Shown here: positions 1-5,371 of the stretch, one piece after another | How the letters are laid out: every line of letters begins with the position of its first letter | Position numbering within the stretch: position 1 is the stretch's first letter | Source: an uncultured Opitutaceae bacterium | GTDB taxonomy: Bacteria > Verrucomicrobiota > Verrucomicrobiia > Opitutales > Opitutaceae | Reading direction: 5' to 3' | DNA length: 5,371 bases | Assembly (NCBI GenBank): GCA_903885525.1 | Contig: CAISJA010000319.1 | Location: 1-5,371 of the forward strand | The notes under the pieces: generated by a model | Seen by the model: the letters and a program-made list of their open reading frames with translations, nothing else | Databases searched by the model: none | Told to the model about the DNA's origin: nothing | Translations under genes and position numbers: made by a program

Positions 1-279
1 TGCGCCCGCGAATCGCTCGATGTCCCCCGGCTTGGGCCGGCTTTGAAACAGGCCTTCGGCGGGGTCTATATCGCCAACCAGAATTTCACCGCCGAGGCGG
101 CCGAGGCCGTACTCGCGGCCGACGAGGCGGACGCCGTGGCCTGGGGCCGGCTCTTCATCGCCAATCCCGATCTGCCGCAGCGGTTCGCCCGGCGAGCATC
201 CCTGAACGAGCCCGATCCCGCCACGTTCTATGGCGGCGGGGTGAGGGGGTACCTCGATTATCCGGCGCTGGCGGTCTGA
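1..279 (+). CDS. Old Yellow Enzyme-type NADH:flavin oxidoreductase (alkene reductase), C-terminal 92 residues only
   Basis: The reading frame is open from base 1 to the TGA at 277-279, so the 5' part of the gene lies outside the window. The TTG at 43 is internal: the codons before it (ending LGPALKQAFGG) already read as family sequence. The visible part matches the end of the FMN-binding TIM barrel of NemA/XenB-like Old Yellow Enzymes. It has a strand and helix with acidic Ala-rich spacing, then 'WGRLFIANPDLPQRF' (the family's GRxFIANPDLP signature near the flavin phosphate) and the C-terminal 'FYGGGVRGYLDYPAL'. Family members are cytosolic FMN enzymes that use NAD(P)H to reduce activated C=C bonds, nitro compounds or nitrate esters. 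The substrate-binding His/Asn pair and the catalytic Tyr would be upstream of the window, so activity cannot be judged. Family assignment is secure; the substrate is unknown. Confidence 0.92.
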   Translation, partial: CARESLDVPRLGPALKQAFGGVYIANQNFTAEAAEAVLAADEADAVAWGRLFIANPDLPQRFARRASLNEPDPATFYGGGVRGYLDYPALAV

Positions 280-330
280 ACCCGCTGCGCTCCTCCGTCG
301 CGAAGTGGAACCGAGCAGCAACTCCGACTT

Positions 331-347
331 GCGGACGGACGGTCCGC
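331..347. terminator. Weak hairpin in the gap between the oxidoreductase and the peptidase gene
   Basis: GCGGAC (331-336) pairs with GTCCGC (342-347) around a 5-base loop, 52 bases after the oxidoreductase stop and 17 bases before the peptidase ATG. No T-run follows on the plus strand, so it is not a standard intrinsic terminator. It could be a fortuitous GC-rich inverted repeat or a structure in the leader of the peptidase mRNA. I see no convincing promoter or Shine-Dalgarno motif in this 85-base gap. Confidence 0.2.
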
Positions 348-364
348 CGGTTCAGCCTGCCCCG

Positions 365-2497
365 ATGCGCCTTCCCCGCTCCCTGCCCCTGCTGACCGCC
401 TTGCCCGCGCTGTCGCTGGCCGCTTGGCAATATCCACCCAGCCCGCCCGGCGGGCAAACCGACGATTTTTTTGGCACTCAGGTGGCGGATCCCTTCCGTT
501 GGCTGGAGGAGCTGAATTCTCCGCAGACCAAGGCCTGGGCGGAGGCCCAAAACCGGGTGACCCAGGAATTCCTGAGCGGGCTGCCGCAGCGGGAAGCCAT
601 CCGCCGGCGCCTCCGGGAGCTGACTGATTTTCTCCGGTTCAGCCTGCCCGCCAAGGAGGGCGGACGCTATTTCTACACCTGCAACACCGGACTGCAGAAC
701 CAGGCGCCGCTCTACGTGAAGGACAACCTGGTCGCCGAGGGCCGGCTGCTGCTCGATCCGAACACGCTCGCAAAGGACGGAACCGTGGCGCTGAGCGGCT
801 ATGCCGCCTCCGACGACGGCCAGTGGCTGGCCTATGGCACGGCCAAGGCCGGATCGGATTGGAACGAGTTTCGCGTCCGCTCCGTCGTCACGGGTCTGGA
901 CACCAACGACCGTCTCGAGTGGGTGAAGTTTTCGGGCATGAGCTGGACCCAGGACAGCCGGGGCTTCTTTTACTCCCGCTACCCCGAACCGAAACAGGCG
1001 GGCGACTCTACATTCAGGGAATTGGCGAACCAGAAGGTCTATTACCACCGGCTCGGGACCGGGCAGGGCGCCGACATCATGGTGCACAGCTCGCCCGGGT
1101 TTCCGCAACGCGGGTGGGTCGGCAACGTCACCGCCGACGGACGCTACCTGCTGCTCTCCGGCAGCGAAGGCACCGATCAGCGCAACCGCCTCTATTTTCT
1201 CGATCTCCAGGACCCGCAGCATCCTGATCTGGGCGGGACGGTGGTAAAACTGATCGACGTGCTGGAGGCTAGTTACGCCGTGGCCGGCAACCGCGGCAGC
1301 ACCCTCTACCTCGTGACCGACCTAGGCGCGGCGCGCAAAAAAATCATCGCCATCGACCTCGCTGCGCCGGACAAGGCCAACTGGCGGACCGTCGTGCCGG
1401 AGGCGAAGGACGTGCTCCTCTCGGCCGCCGTGATCGGCGGGAAATTCGTGGTCAATTATATGCGGGACGCCCGCAGTGCGCTCGCGCTCTATGCTCTCGA
1501 CGGTCAGCCATTGGGCGAGGTTCCGCTCCCCGCCCTTGGCACGGTGGCGGCCATCAGCGGCCGGCATGATGAGGACGAGCTGTTCTTCAATTTCACGTCC
1601 TTTGTCCTCCCCACCGCAAACTACCGCTGCGACCTGGCGCGCGGCCAGGTGGAGCTGTTCCAGGCGCCGAAGGTGGCCTTCGATCCCTCCCTCTACGAGA
1701 CCGAGCAGGTCTTTTATCCCTCGAAGGACGGCACGCGCATCCCGATGTTCATCACCCACCGCCGCGGCCTCAAGCGGGATGGTTCGCACCCGACCATGCT
1801 CTATGCCTACGGCGGCTTCAGCATCCCCTTGCAACCGGCGTTTTCCACGACCGTCGTGACCTGGTTGGAGCTCGGCGGCATCTACGCCGTGCCGAACATC
1901 CGCGGTGGCGGTGAATATGGCCGGGAATGGCATCTCGCCGGCACGAAGGAGCGGAAGCAGAATGTCTTTGATGATTTTGCCGCCGCCGGGGACTGGCTGG
2001 TGGCGCAGGGGTACACCTCGCACCGGCAGCTCGTCATCAGCGGGGGCTCAAACGGCGGCCTGCTCATCGGTGCCACCGTGGACCAGCGCCCCGATCTGGC
2101 CCGCGTGGCCCTGCCGGCCGTCGGAGTCATGGACATGCTCCGGTTCCACAAATTCACCATTGGCTGGGCTTGGGCCAGCGACTACGGCACGGCCGAGGAC
2201 CCGGTGGCCTGCAAGTACCTGCTGGCCTATTCTCCGCTGCACAACATCAGGCCCGGCGGGCATTATCCCGCGGTGCTGATCACGACTGGCGACCACGACG
2301 ACCGCGTCCACCCAGGGCACTCCTTCAAGTATGCCGCCGCGATGCAGTCAGCCAATCCCGAGGCGGAATTCCCCACCTACATCCGCATCGACGCCAACGC
2401 CGGGCACGGGGTCGGCAAACCGGTGGACAAGGCCATCGATGAGACCGCCGACAAACTCGCCTTCGCCCTGCACTTCACCGGCACCGGCACCGACTGA
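365..2497 (+). CDS. Secreted prolyl oligopeptidase (prolyl endopeptidase, peptidase family S9A)
   Basis: 710 residues, close to the usual ~700 of the family. The ATG at 365 is preferred over the in-frame GTG at 305. From 365 the protein starts MRLPRSLPLLTALPALSLAA, a typical signal peptide with a plausible cleavage near residues 19-20, and there is no lipobox Cys. Export to the periplasm or outside is therefore inferred. After it come 'QYPPSPP' and 'DPFRWLEELNS', the S9A N-terminal signature, then a beta-propeller from about residue 75 to 430 that contains 'GSDWNEFRVR', and finally the alpha/beta-hydrolase domain. Visible functional residues are Y482 in YGGF (oxyanion hole), R513-GGGEYG, nucleophile S562 in GGSNGG, W603 in GWAW (proline pocket), D645 and R647 in DHDDRVHPGHS, and H681 in AGHG. 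They line up with S554, W595, D641, R643 and H680 of the porcine enzyme, so the protein should be active. The family cleaves short peptides after proline. No Shine-Dalgarno motif precedes the start. A likely role is peptide scavenging; the natural substrate is unknown. Confidence 0.96.
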   Translation: MRLPRSLPLLTALPALSLAAWQYPPSPPGGQTDDFFGTQVADPFRWLEELNSPQTKAWAEAQNRVTQEFLSGLPQREAIRRRLRELTDFLRFSLPAKEGGRYFYTCNTGLQNQAPLYVKDNLVAEGRLLLDPNTLAKDGTVALSGYAASDDGQWLAYGTAKAGSDWNEFRVRSVVTGLDTNDRLEWVKFSGMSWTQDSRGFFYSRYPEPKQAGDSTFRELANQKVYYHRLGTGQGADIMVHSSPGFPQRGWVGNVTADGRYLLLSGSEGTDQRNRLYFLDLQDPQHPDLGGTVVKLIDVLEASYAVAGNRGSTLYLVTDLGAARKKIIAIDLAAPDKANWRTVVPEAKDVLLSAAVIGGKFVVNYMRDARSALALYALDGQPLGEVPLPALGTVAAISGRHDEDELFFNFTSFVLPTANYRCDLARGQVELFQAPKVAFDPSLYETEQVFYPSKDGTRIPMFITHRRGLKRDGSHPTMLYAYGGFSIPLQPAFSTTVVTWLELGGIYAVPNIRGGGEYGREWHLAGTKERKQNVFDDFAAAGDWLVAQGYTSHRQLVISGGSNGGLLIGATVDQRPDLARVALPAVGVMDMLRFHKFTIGWAWASDYGTAEDPVACKYLLAYSPLHNIRPGGHYPAVLITTGDHDDRVHPGHSFKYAAAMQSANPEAEFPTYIRIDANAGHGVGKPVDKAIDETADKLAFALHFTGTGTD

Positions 2498-2513
2498 ACC
2501 CGGACCGGCCTTA

Positions 2514-2537
2514 GTGCTGGCGCCGGATGGCCGGCAC
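2514..2537. terminator. Hairpin 1 in the convergent gap (possible transcript end)
   Basis: GTGCTGGC (2514-2521) pairs with GCCGGCAC (2530-2537), 8 bp with one G-U wobble in plus-strand RNA and an 8-base loop. It begins 16 bases after the prolyl oligopeptidase stop codon. No T-run follows directly; instead a second hairpin starts two bases later. The position at a gene end suggests a role in 3'-end formation or mRNA stability, but the termination mechanism is inferred only. Confidence 0.35.
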
Positions 2538-2539
2538 AC

Positions 2540-2560
2540 GCGGAGGCGAGGCGCTTCCGC
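2540..2560. terminator. Hairpin 2 in the convergent gap (possible bidirectional terminator)
   Basis: GCGGAGGCG (2540-2548) pairs with CGCTTCCGC (2552-2560), 9 bp with one wobble pair and a 3-base loop. It is the tightest hairpin I found in the window. It lies 8 bases beyond the minus-strand HXXEE stop codon and 42 bases beyond the peptidase stop. On the plus strand a T-rich stretch (ATATTTTT, 2578-2585) follows, but 17 bases later, too far for a classic intrinsic terminator. In the minus direction no T-run follows. Termination for either converging gene is plausible but unproven. Confidence 0.45.
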
Positions 2561-2568
2561 CGCCAACG

Positions 2569-3093
2569 CTACCGAAATATTTTTCCGCCCACCCAGAACA
2601 AGAGAGGGATGAGAGCGGCAAGGCTGAAGGCGATCACCGGACCCCACACCAGGAAGCCGGGCAAATCCAAGTAGGATTCCTGCACTCCGCACTGGATCAT
2701 CCGGATCGACGCGGGAAGAGTGAGGAGCACTCCCGTGGCGGTTCCCGGCATGTAACGCCGGGTGACCAAGGTTACGAGCAGATGCGGGAAGAGCGCATTG
2801 AGCCCCATGGCCAGCCCGTATCCGGCAATCAGGCAAGCCCCCGCGCTGTGCGCCCCGCCGACGGTGGCCAGAACGGCAACGCCGACAGCCAGAATGGTCA
2901 GGATCGCCAAGGCGAATCGCAAGGCCCGGTCACTGGGGCGCCCCAAGAGCCATCGTCCGCCGCCGATGCGCGGCGGGTGCCGCCAGTAGCTGGGCAACCC
3001 AATGGCTTCCTCAAAATTGTGCAAAGTCACAGCTCCGACAAAGACCCAAGCAAGAGTGACAAACCCCATGGTGGTCGGTTGGTCGCTGTTCAC
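2569..3093 (-). CDS. HXXEE-domain integral membrane protein of unknown function
   Basis: 174 residues from a GTG start at 3093. The alternative ATG at 3070 (Met9) would give 166 residues and cannot be excluded, since neither start has a clear Shine-Dalgarno motif. The protein carries the naming motif of the HXXEE family as H25-N-F-E28-E29, at the end of the first hydrophobic segment (about 10-26). Further hydrophobic segments lie at about 57-79, 83-110, 117-134 and 145-169, so roughly five membrane passes are expected. Other polar residues that stand out against the membrane segments are N99 and H104 (NALFPH), then Y114-MPG. The His/Glu set could bind a metal or act as a catalytic site in the membrane, but the family has no established function known to me. 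The gene starts 18 bases after the stop codon of the upstream beta-CASP gene on the same strand, so cotranscription is likely. It ends convergently with the prolyl oligopeptidase gene. Confidence 0.85.
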   Translation of the reverse strand: MNSDQPTTMGFVTLAWVFVGAVTLHNFEEAIGLPSYWRHPPRIGGGRWLLGRPSDRALRFALAILTILAVGVAVLATVGGAHSAGACLIAGYGLAMGLNALFPHLLVTLVTRRYMPGTATGVLLTLPASIRMIQCGVQESYLDLPGFLVWGPVIAFSLAALIPLLFWVGGKIFR

Positions 3094-3111
3094 GGGATAG
3101 CCCGGCGCCTG

Positions 3112-4470
3112 CTACACTTGGTAAGGCTGCAGCGGGATGGGGTTGGTCAGCTTCGTTTGCGGGAGCTTGGCCTTGAGCTGCTCGGCAAACCAGGCGCGGG
3201 CGGGCGGATCGCCGTGGGTGAGGACGATGGACTTCGGATTGCACTCCACGGCGTAGTCGAGCAGCTCGGTGCGCTCGGCGTGGCCGGACAGCTCGAACCG
3301 CTCCACCTGGGCGCGGATCTTCGTCTTATAGTGGGCGGCGGCGAAGAGGAATTCATCGCCCTTCGGGGTGGCAAGCAGCTTGCCGCCGGGAGTGTCGGGA
3401 TCGCAGTAGCCGACGAAGCAGAGGGCGTTCTTGGCGCTGCCGGCAAGGCTGGCCGCGAGGGTGTAGGAGGCGGTGTTCTCCACCACCATGCCGGAACTGA
3501 CCACGTAGATGCCCGGCGTGCCGGGCGGCTTGCCCGCCACGAGGTCGCGCGGGGTTTTGCGGACATGCAAATCCTTCAGGATGGTCCGGGAGAAATGCAC
3601 CTGGCCCGTCTTCTTGGCGATCTGATCGAAGTAGTCGCACAGGTCCATGCCGAGGCCGGAGGCGAAGATGGGAGCCTCGGCCAGCCGGTTGAATTTCCTG
3701 GCATCGTGCAGCACGGCGAGGACCTCCTGCATGCGTCCGAGGGCAAAGACCGGGATCAGCACTGATCCGCCGCGGGCGAGGGCGGCGTTGACAGTCTCGA
3801 TCAGGCGGATGAATTCCTGTGACCGCGAGTGGCCGCGGGCGCGCTCGGTGGCGCCGCGGGTGGTCTCCATCACGAGCGTGTCGAACCGGGCCTTGGGGAA
3901 CATGGCCGGGGCCAGGGTGCGCTGGACCTCGAAGAGGACGTCGCCGGTGAAGAAGATGCGGCGGTTTCGGTGATGGATTTCCACGCCGGCCGCCCCCGTG
4001 ATGTGGCCGGCCGGATGCAGGGTGAACTCGATCTCGTCACGCGCCCCCGCGACTTTCTTCGGCGCGTTGTAGGCATGGCCGTGCAACCGGGGCAGCAGCC
4101 GGTCGATCTCGTCGTGGGTAAAGAGGGGATATTCAAGAATGTTTTTCTCGGCCCGTTCGCGGACCATGACGTTGACGGAATTGTGCAGCATCCGGTCGAT
4201 CAGCATGCGGCTGGGCTGGGTCAGGACGACGGGGGCATCCGGCTGCGCCCGCATCAGCACCGGCAGCGAGCCGATGTGATCGAGGTGGCAGTGTGTGATG
4301 ACGATCAGGTCCAGCTTCACCCCTTGCAGCGGTTTCAGGTCCGGTGCCGCCAGCCGCCCCGTCTTCTTCGGGTGGAGACCGCTGTCGATCACGAGATGGA
4401 AGTCGCCAATCTGGCAGTAGAGGGAATTGGCGCCGATGCCACCGTCGCGGTTGAGGTCAATGATCTTCAT
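3112..4470 (-). CDS. Beta-CASP metallo-beta-lactamase-fold protein, RNA-processing exonuclease type (CPSF73/YSH1-like)
   Basis: 452 residues from the ATG at 4470. The open frame extends to 4614, but that extension is a Pro/Arg-rich, low-quality reading and the fold begins directly at MKIIDLNRDGG. Metal-binding motifs of the lactamase fold are visible: H60-x-H62-x-D64-H65 (HCHLDH), H156 (AGHITG) and D177 (FFTGD). The beta-CASP part follows: motif A acidic residue E202 (METTRG), 'GGSVLIPVFALGR' at 234-246, 'SSGMVVENTAS' at 325-335, 'FVGYCDPDTPGG' at 352-363, motif B H397 (ELSGHAER) and motif C H419 (VLTHGDPP) in the C-terminal RMMBL segment. A His in motif C is typical of RNA-acting members, whereas DNA-acting ones such as Artemis usually have Val. 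A cytosolic zinc-dependent RNA endo- or exonuclease is therefore inferred. It is shorter than RNase J (about 550) and lacks an obvious RNase J C-terminal domain. Motif A reads ETTRG rather than the common ESTYG. Its neighbours are apaG upstream and HXXEE 18 bases downstream. Confidence 0.9.
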   Translation of the reverse strand: MKIIDLNRDGGIGANSLYCQIGDFHLVIDSGLHPKKTGRLAAPDLKPLQGVKLDLIVITHCHLDHIGSLPVLMRAQPDAPVVLTQPSRMLIDRMLHNSVNVMVRERAEKNILEYPLFTHDEIDRLLPRLHGHAYNAPKKVAGARDEIEFTLHPAGHITGAAGVEIHHRNRRIFFTGDVLFEVQRTLAPAMFPKARFDTLVMETTRGATERARGHSRSQEFIRLIETVNAALARGGSVLIPVFALGRMQEVLAVLHDARKFNRLAEAPIFASGLGMDLCDYFDQIAKKTGQVHFSRTILKDLHVRKTPRDLVAGKPPGTPGIYVVSSGMVVENTASYTLAASLAGSAKNALCFVGYCDPDTPGGKLLATPKGDEFLFAAAHYKTKIRAQVERFELSGHAERTELLDYAVECNPKSIVLTHGDPPARAWFAEQLKAKLPQTKLTNPIPLQPYQV

Positions 4471-4541
4471 GTGGTGGGAACACTCAGGCGGCGGGGAAGG
4501 ACGGGGGCAAGGTAATGTGCAGAGCACGTGGGGGGGCGGAC

Positions 4542-4561
4542 CTGGCGGCGTCCCCCGCCAG
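4542..4561. terminator. GC-rich hairpin between apaG and the beta-CASP gene
   Basis: CTGGCGG (4542-4548) pairs perfectly with CCGCCAG (4555-4561), 7 bp with a 6-base loop. In the direction of transcription it starts 27 bases after the apaG stop codon. A C-rich rather than T-rich run follows on the minus strand, so it is not a classic intrinsic terminator. A second short repeat, CCGGCC (4569-4574) with GGCCGG (4583-4588), abuts the apaG stop. These could attenuate transcription between apaG and the beta-CASP gene or simply stabilise the mRNA end. Confidence 0.3.
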
Positions 4562-4588
4562 TCACCGCCCGGCCGGTTGACGGGCCGG

Positions 4589-4975
4589 TCAGGCCTGGGG
4601 AACTTCGAGGGCAAAGCCCGGAATCAGGACGAATATGTGCCGGCCGGTCTCGTCCAGGCCATGAAAGCTGCCATGCACCCAGGCATGGCCTGCCGTGACG
4701 TGATAGCTGTTGTAGGAGAAGTGCTCCCCGGGGGCCAGGCAGGGTGTCTCCCCCACTATTTTATCGCCCTCGATGATCTGGCGGGTGCCATCGGGATGCT
4801 CGATGATCCATTTGCGGGCCAACAGGTTGACTGTCCGGTCGGAGTCGTTGTGGATGGTCAGGTAGTAAATGTACGCGTGGGGCCGGTCGGCCGGCAGATC
4901 CACGCCCCCGTGCTGGTACACCAATTTGTCCAATACCACCCTGAGTCCTGGCAAGGCGAGGGGAGAGGAGGGCAT
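4589..4975 (-). CDS. apaG: ApaG protein (Co2+/Mg2+ efflux-associated, DUF525 fold)
   Basis: 128 residues from the ATG at 4975, close to the 125 of the E. coli protein. The frame is open to a TTG at 5065, but that codon lies in the proposed promoter and the extra 30 residues do not resemble the family. The protein is a single-domain fibronectin-III-like beta-sandwich. Recognisable family segments are 'YYLTIHNDSDRTVNLLARKW' (37-56), 'WIIEHPDGT' (56-64), 'GDKIVGETPCLAPGEHFSY' (70-88) and the C-terminal 'HGSFHGLDETGRHIFVLIP' (101-119) ending in FAL. ApaG is cytosolic. In enterobacteria it is encoded next to apaH and ksgA and linked genetically to cobalt and magnesium resistance, but its biochemical role remains unsettled. 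That context is absent here. The gene is first of three minus-strand genes and is separated from the beta-CASP gene by 118 bases. No Shine-Dalgarno motif is visible before the start. Confidence 0.93.
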   Translation of the reverse strand: MPSSPLALPGLRVVLDKLVYQHGGVDLPADRPHAYIYYLTIHNDSDRTVNLLARKWIIEHPDGTRQIIEGDKIVGETPCLAPGEHFSYNSYHVTAGHAWVHGSFHGLDETGRHIFVLIPGFALEVPQA

Positions 4976-5037
4976 TTTGTGCTGAGGCGGGGTGCCGGAA
5001 TCGTACCGGGAGAAGGGTGGAATCCACCAGGAAGCAC

Positions 5038-5065
5038 CTGATAGAATTTGCACGGTAAATCTCAA
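5038..5065 (-). promoter_or_regulatory. Candidate sigma-70-like promoter for apaG
   Basis: Reading the minus strand, TTGAGA (5065-5060, 5 of 6 to the -35 consensus) is followed after 16 bases by TATCAG (5043-5038, 4 of 6 to the -10 consensus). Transcription would start near 5031, giving a leader of about 55 bases before the apaG ATG at 4975. This is an AT-richer patch within GC-rich DNA, which favours it. The consensus of the host is unknown, so this is a motif-based guess. Confidence 0.35.
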
Positions 5066-5131
5066 TTCGCGAGCAGCATCTTCCGCCCCATGACTTTCTG
5101 ATTTGAAAAGAAAGAGGAAGAGCAGACAGCG

Positions 5132-5164
5132 GCACCATTCGCCTCGGACTCGCGGCGATGGTGC
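5132..5164. repeat. Imperfect inverted repeat (hairpin) upstream of tRNA-Pro
   Basis: GCACCAT (5132-5138) pairs with ATGGTGC (5158-5164), and CGCC (5140-5143) with GGCG (5154-5157). One bulged T at 5139 and a 10-base loop complete an 11-bp stem. It lies 131 bases before the tRNA start. In the minus direction the stem is followed by a pyrimidine-rich stretch with several short T-runs (complement of 5103-5122), so it could terminate minus-strand transcripts. No gene on that strand is visible to its right. A regulatory palindrome or the remnant of a small RNA are alternatives. Confidence 0.4.
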
Positions 5165-5294
5165 GGGGAAGAGGTTGCTGGGGCAAACCCCTTACCCGCC
5201 TGGCGCAGAAAGCCGTGGGCGATCGGAGCGGAACTGAAATAATGACTTGCCTCCTGCCGGAGCATACGGCTACTTCGCCGTTCCGATGAATCAT

Positions 5295-5371
<77 letters not shown>

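Larger units (their letters stand above)
4976..5294. other. 319-base non-coding region between apaG and tRNA-Pro
   Basis: No frame here gives a credible protein: the open frames are short, overlap the tRNA or the promoter, and resemble no family I know. It holds the apaG promoter candidate at its left side and a long hairpin at 5132-5164. For the plus-strand tRNA, TTGCCT (5247-5252) followed after 18 bases by TACTTC (5271-5276) is the only weak promoter-like pair. It would give a leader of roughly 12 bases, but the -10 match is poor, so I do not list it separately. Base composition is less GC-rich around 5030-5125, which includes a purine-rich run on the plus strand (about 5103-5122). Confidence 0.6.

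Noticed and set aside
305..364. GTG at 305 as the start of the prolyl oligopeptidase
   Set aside because: It would put 20 polar residues in front of a good signal peptide that starts naturally at the ATG at 365.
155..1222. A 355-codon open frame on the minus strand opposite the oxidoreductase end and the peptidase N-terminal half
   Set aside because: It overlaps two well-supported plus-strand genes, has no recognisable domain, and is explained by the GC-rich codon pattern of the peptidase.
2527..3765. A 412-codon open frame on the plus strand opposite the HXXEE and beta-CASP genes
   Set aside because: Its translation is Gly/Arg/His/Gln-rich, resembles no family and runs antisense to two genes with clear family motifs. 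Long antisense frames are expected in GC-rich DNA.
4471..4614. An N-terminal extension of the beta-CASP protein starting at 4614
   Set aside because: The added 48 residues are Pro/Arg-rich, overlap the apaG 3' end and do not belong to the lactamase fold, which begins at the ATG at 4470.
4976..5065. TTG at 5065 as the start of ApaG
   Set aside because: The extra 30 residues have no family resemblance, and the codon overlaps the likely -35 element. From the ATG at 4975 the length fits the family.

Overview
This is a GC-rich stretch of bacterial chromosome carrying ordinary, probably chromosomal genes. It holds one truncated gene, four complete protein genes and one tRNA gene. I see no transposase, integrase, phage gene, CRISPR array or toxin-antitoxin pair. 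The lineage cannot be fixed from the sequence. The high GC, the secreted prolyl oligopeptidase, the beta-CASP nuclease and the lack of Shine-Dalgarno motifs would fit a Verrucomicrobiota/Opitutales-type or similar Gram-negative genome, but that is only a hunch.

Left part, plus strand: the window opens inside the last 92 codons of an Old Yellow Enzyme-type NADH:flavin oxidoreductase (stop at 277-279). After an 85-base gap comes a complete prolyl oligopeptidase (365-2497) of family S9A, with an N-terminal signal peptide and an intact Ser-Asp-His triad.

Middle and right, minus strand: reading leftward from 4975 are an ApaG protein (4975-4589), a beta-CASP metallo-beta-lactamase-fold protein of the RNA-processing type (4470-3112) and a small HXXEE-family membrane protein (3093-2569). 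Only 18 bases separate the nuclease stop codon from the membrane-protein start, so these two are probably cotranscribed. apaG lies 118 bases upstream and may or may not share the transcript. A reasonable sigma-70-like promoter (5065-5038) precedes apaG. The prolyl oligopeptidase and HXXEE genes converge on a 71-base gap filled by two tandem hairpins, the likely transcript ends for one or both sides.

Right end: a 319-base non-coding stretch (4976-5294) contains the apaG promoter and one long hairpin, then a plus-strand tRNA-Pro(GGG) with encoded CCA that ends exactly at the last base.

The genes do not form a recognisable pathway. The least explored item is the pairing of a beta-CASP nuclease with an HXXEE membrane protein. 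Nothing here is strong evidence for a new system.
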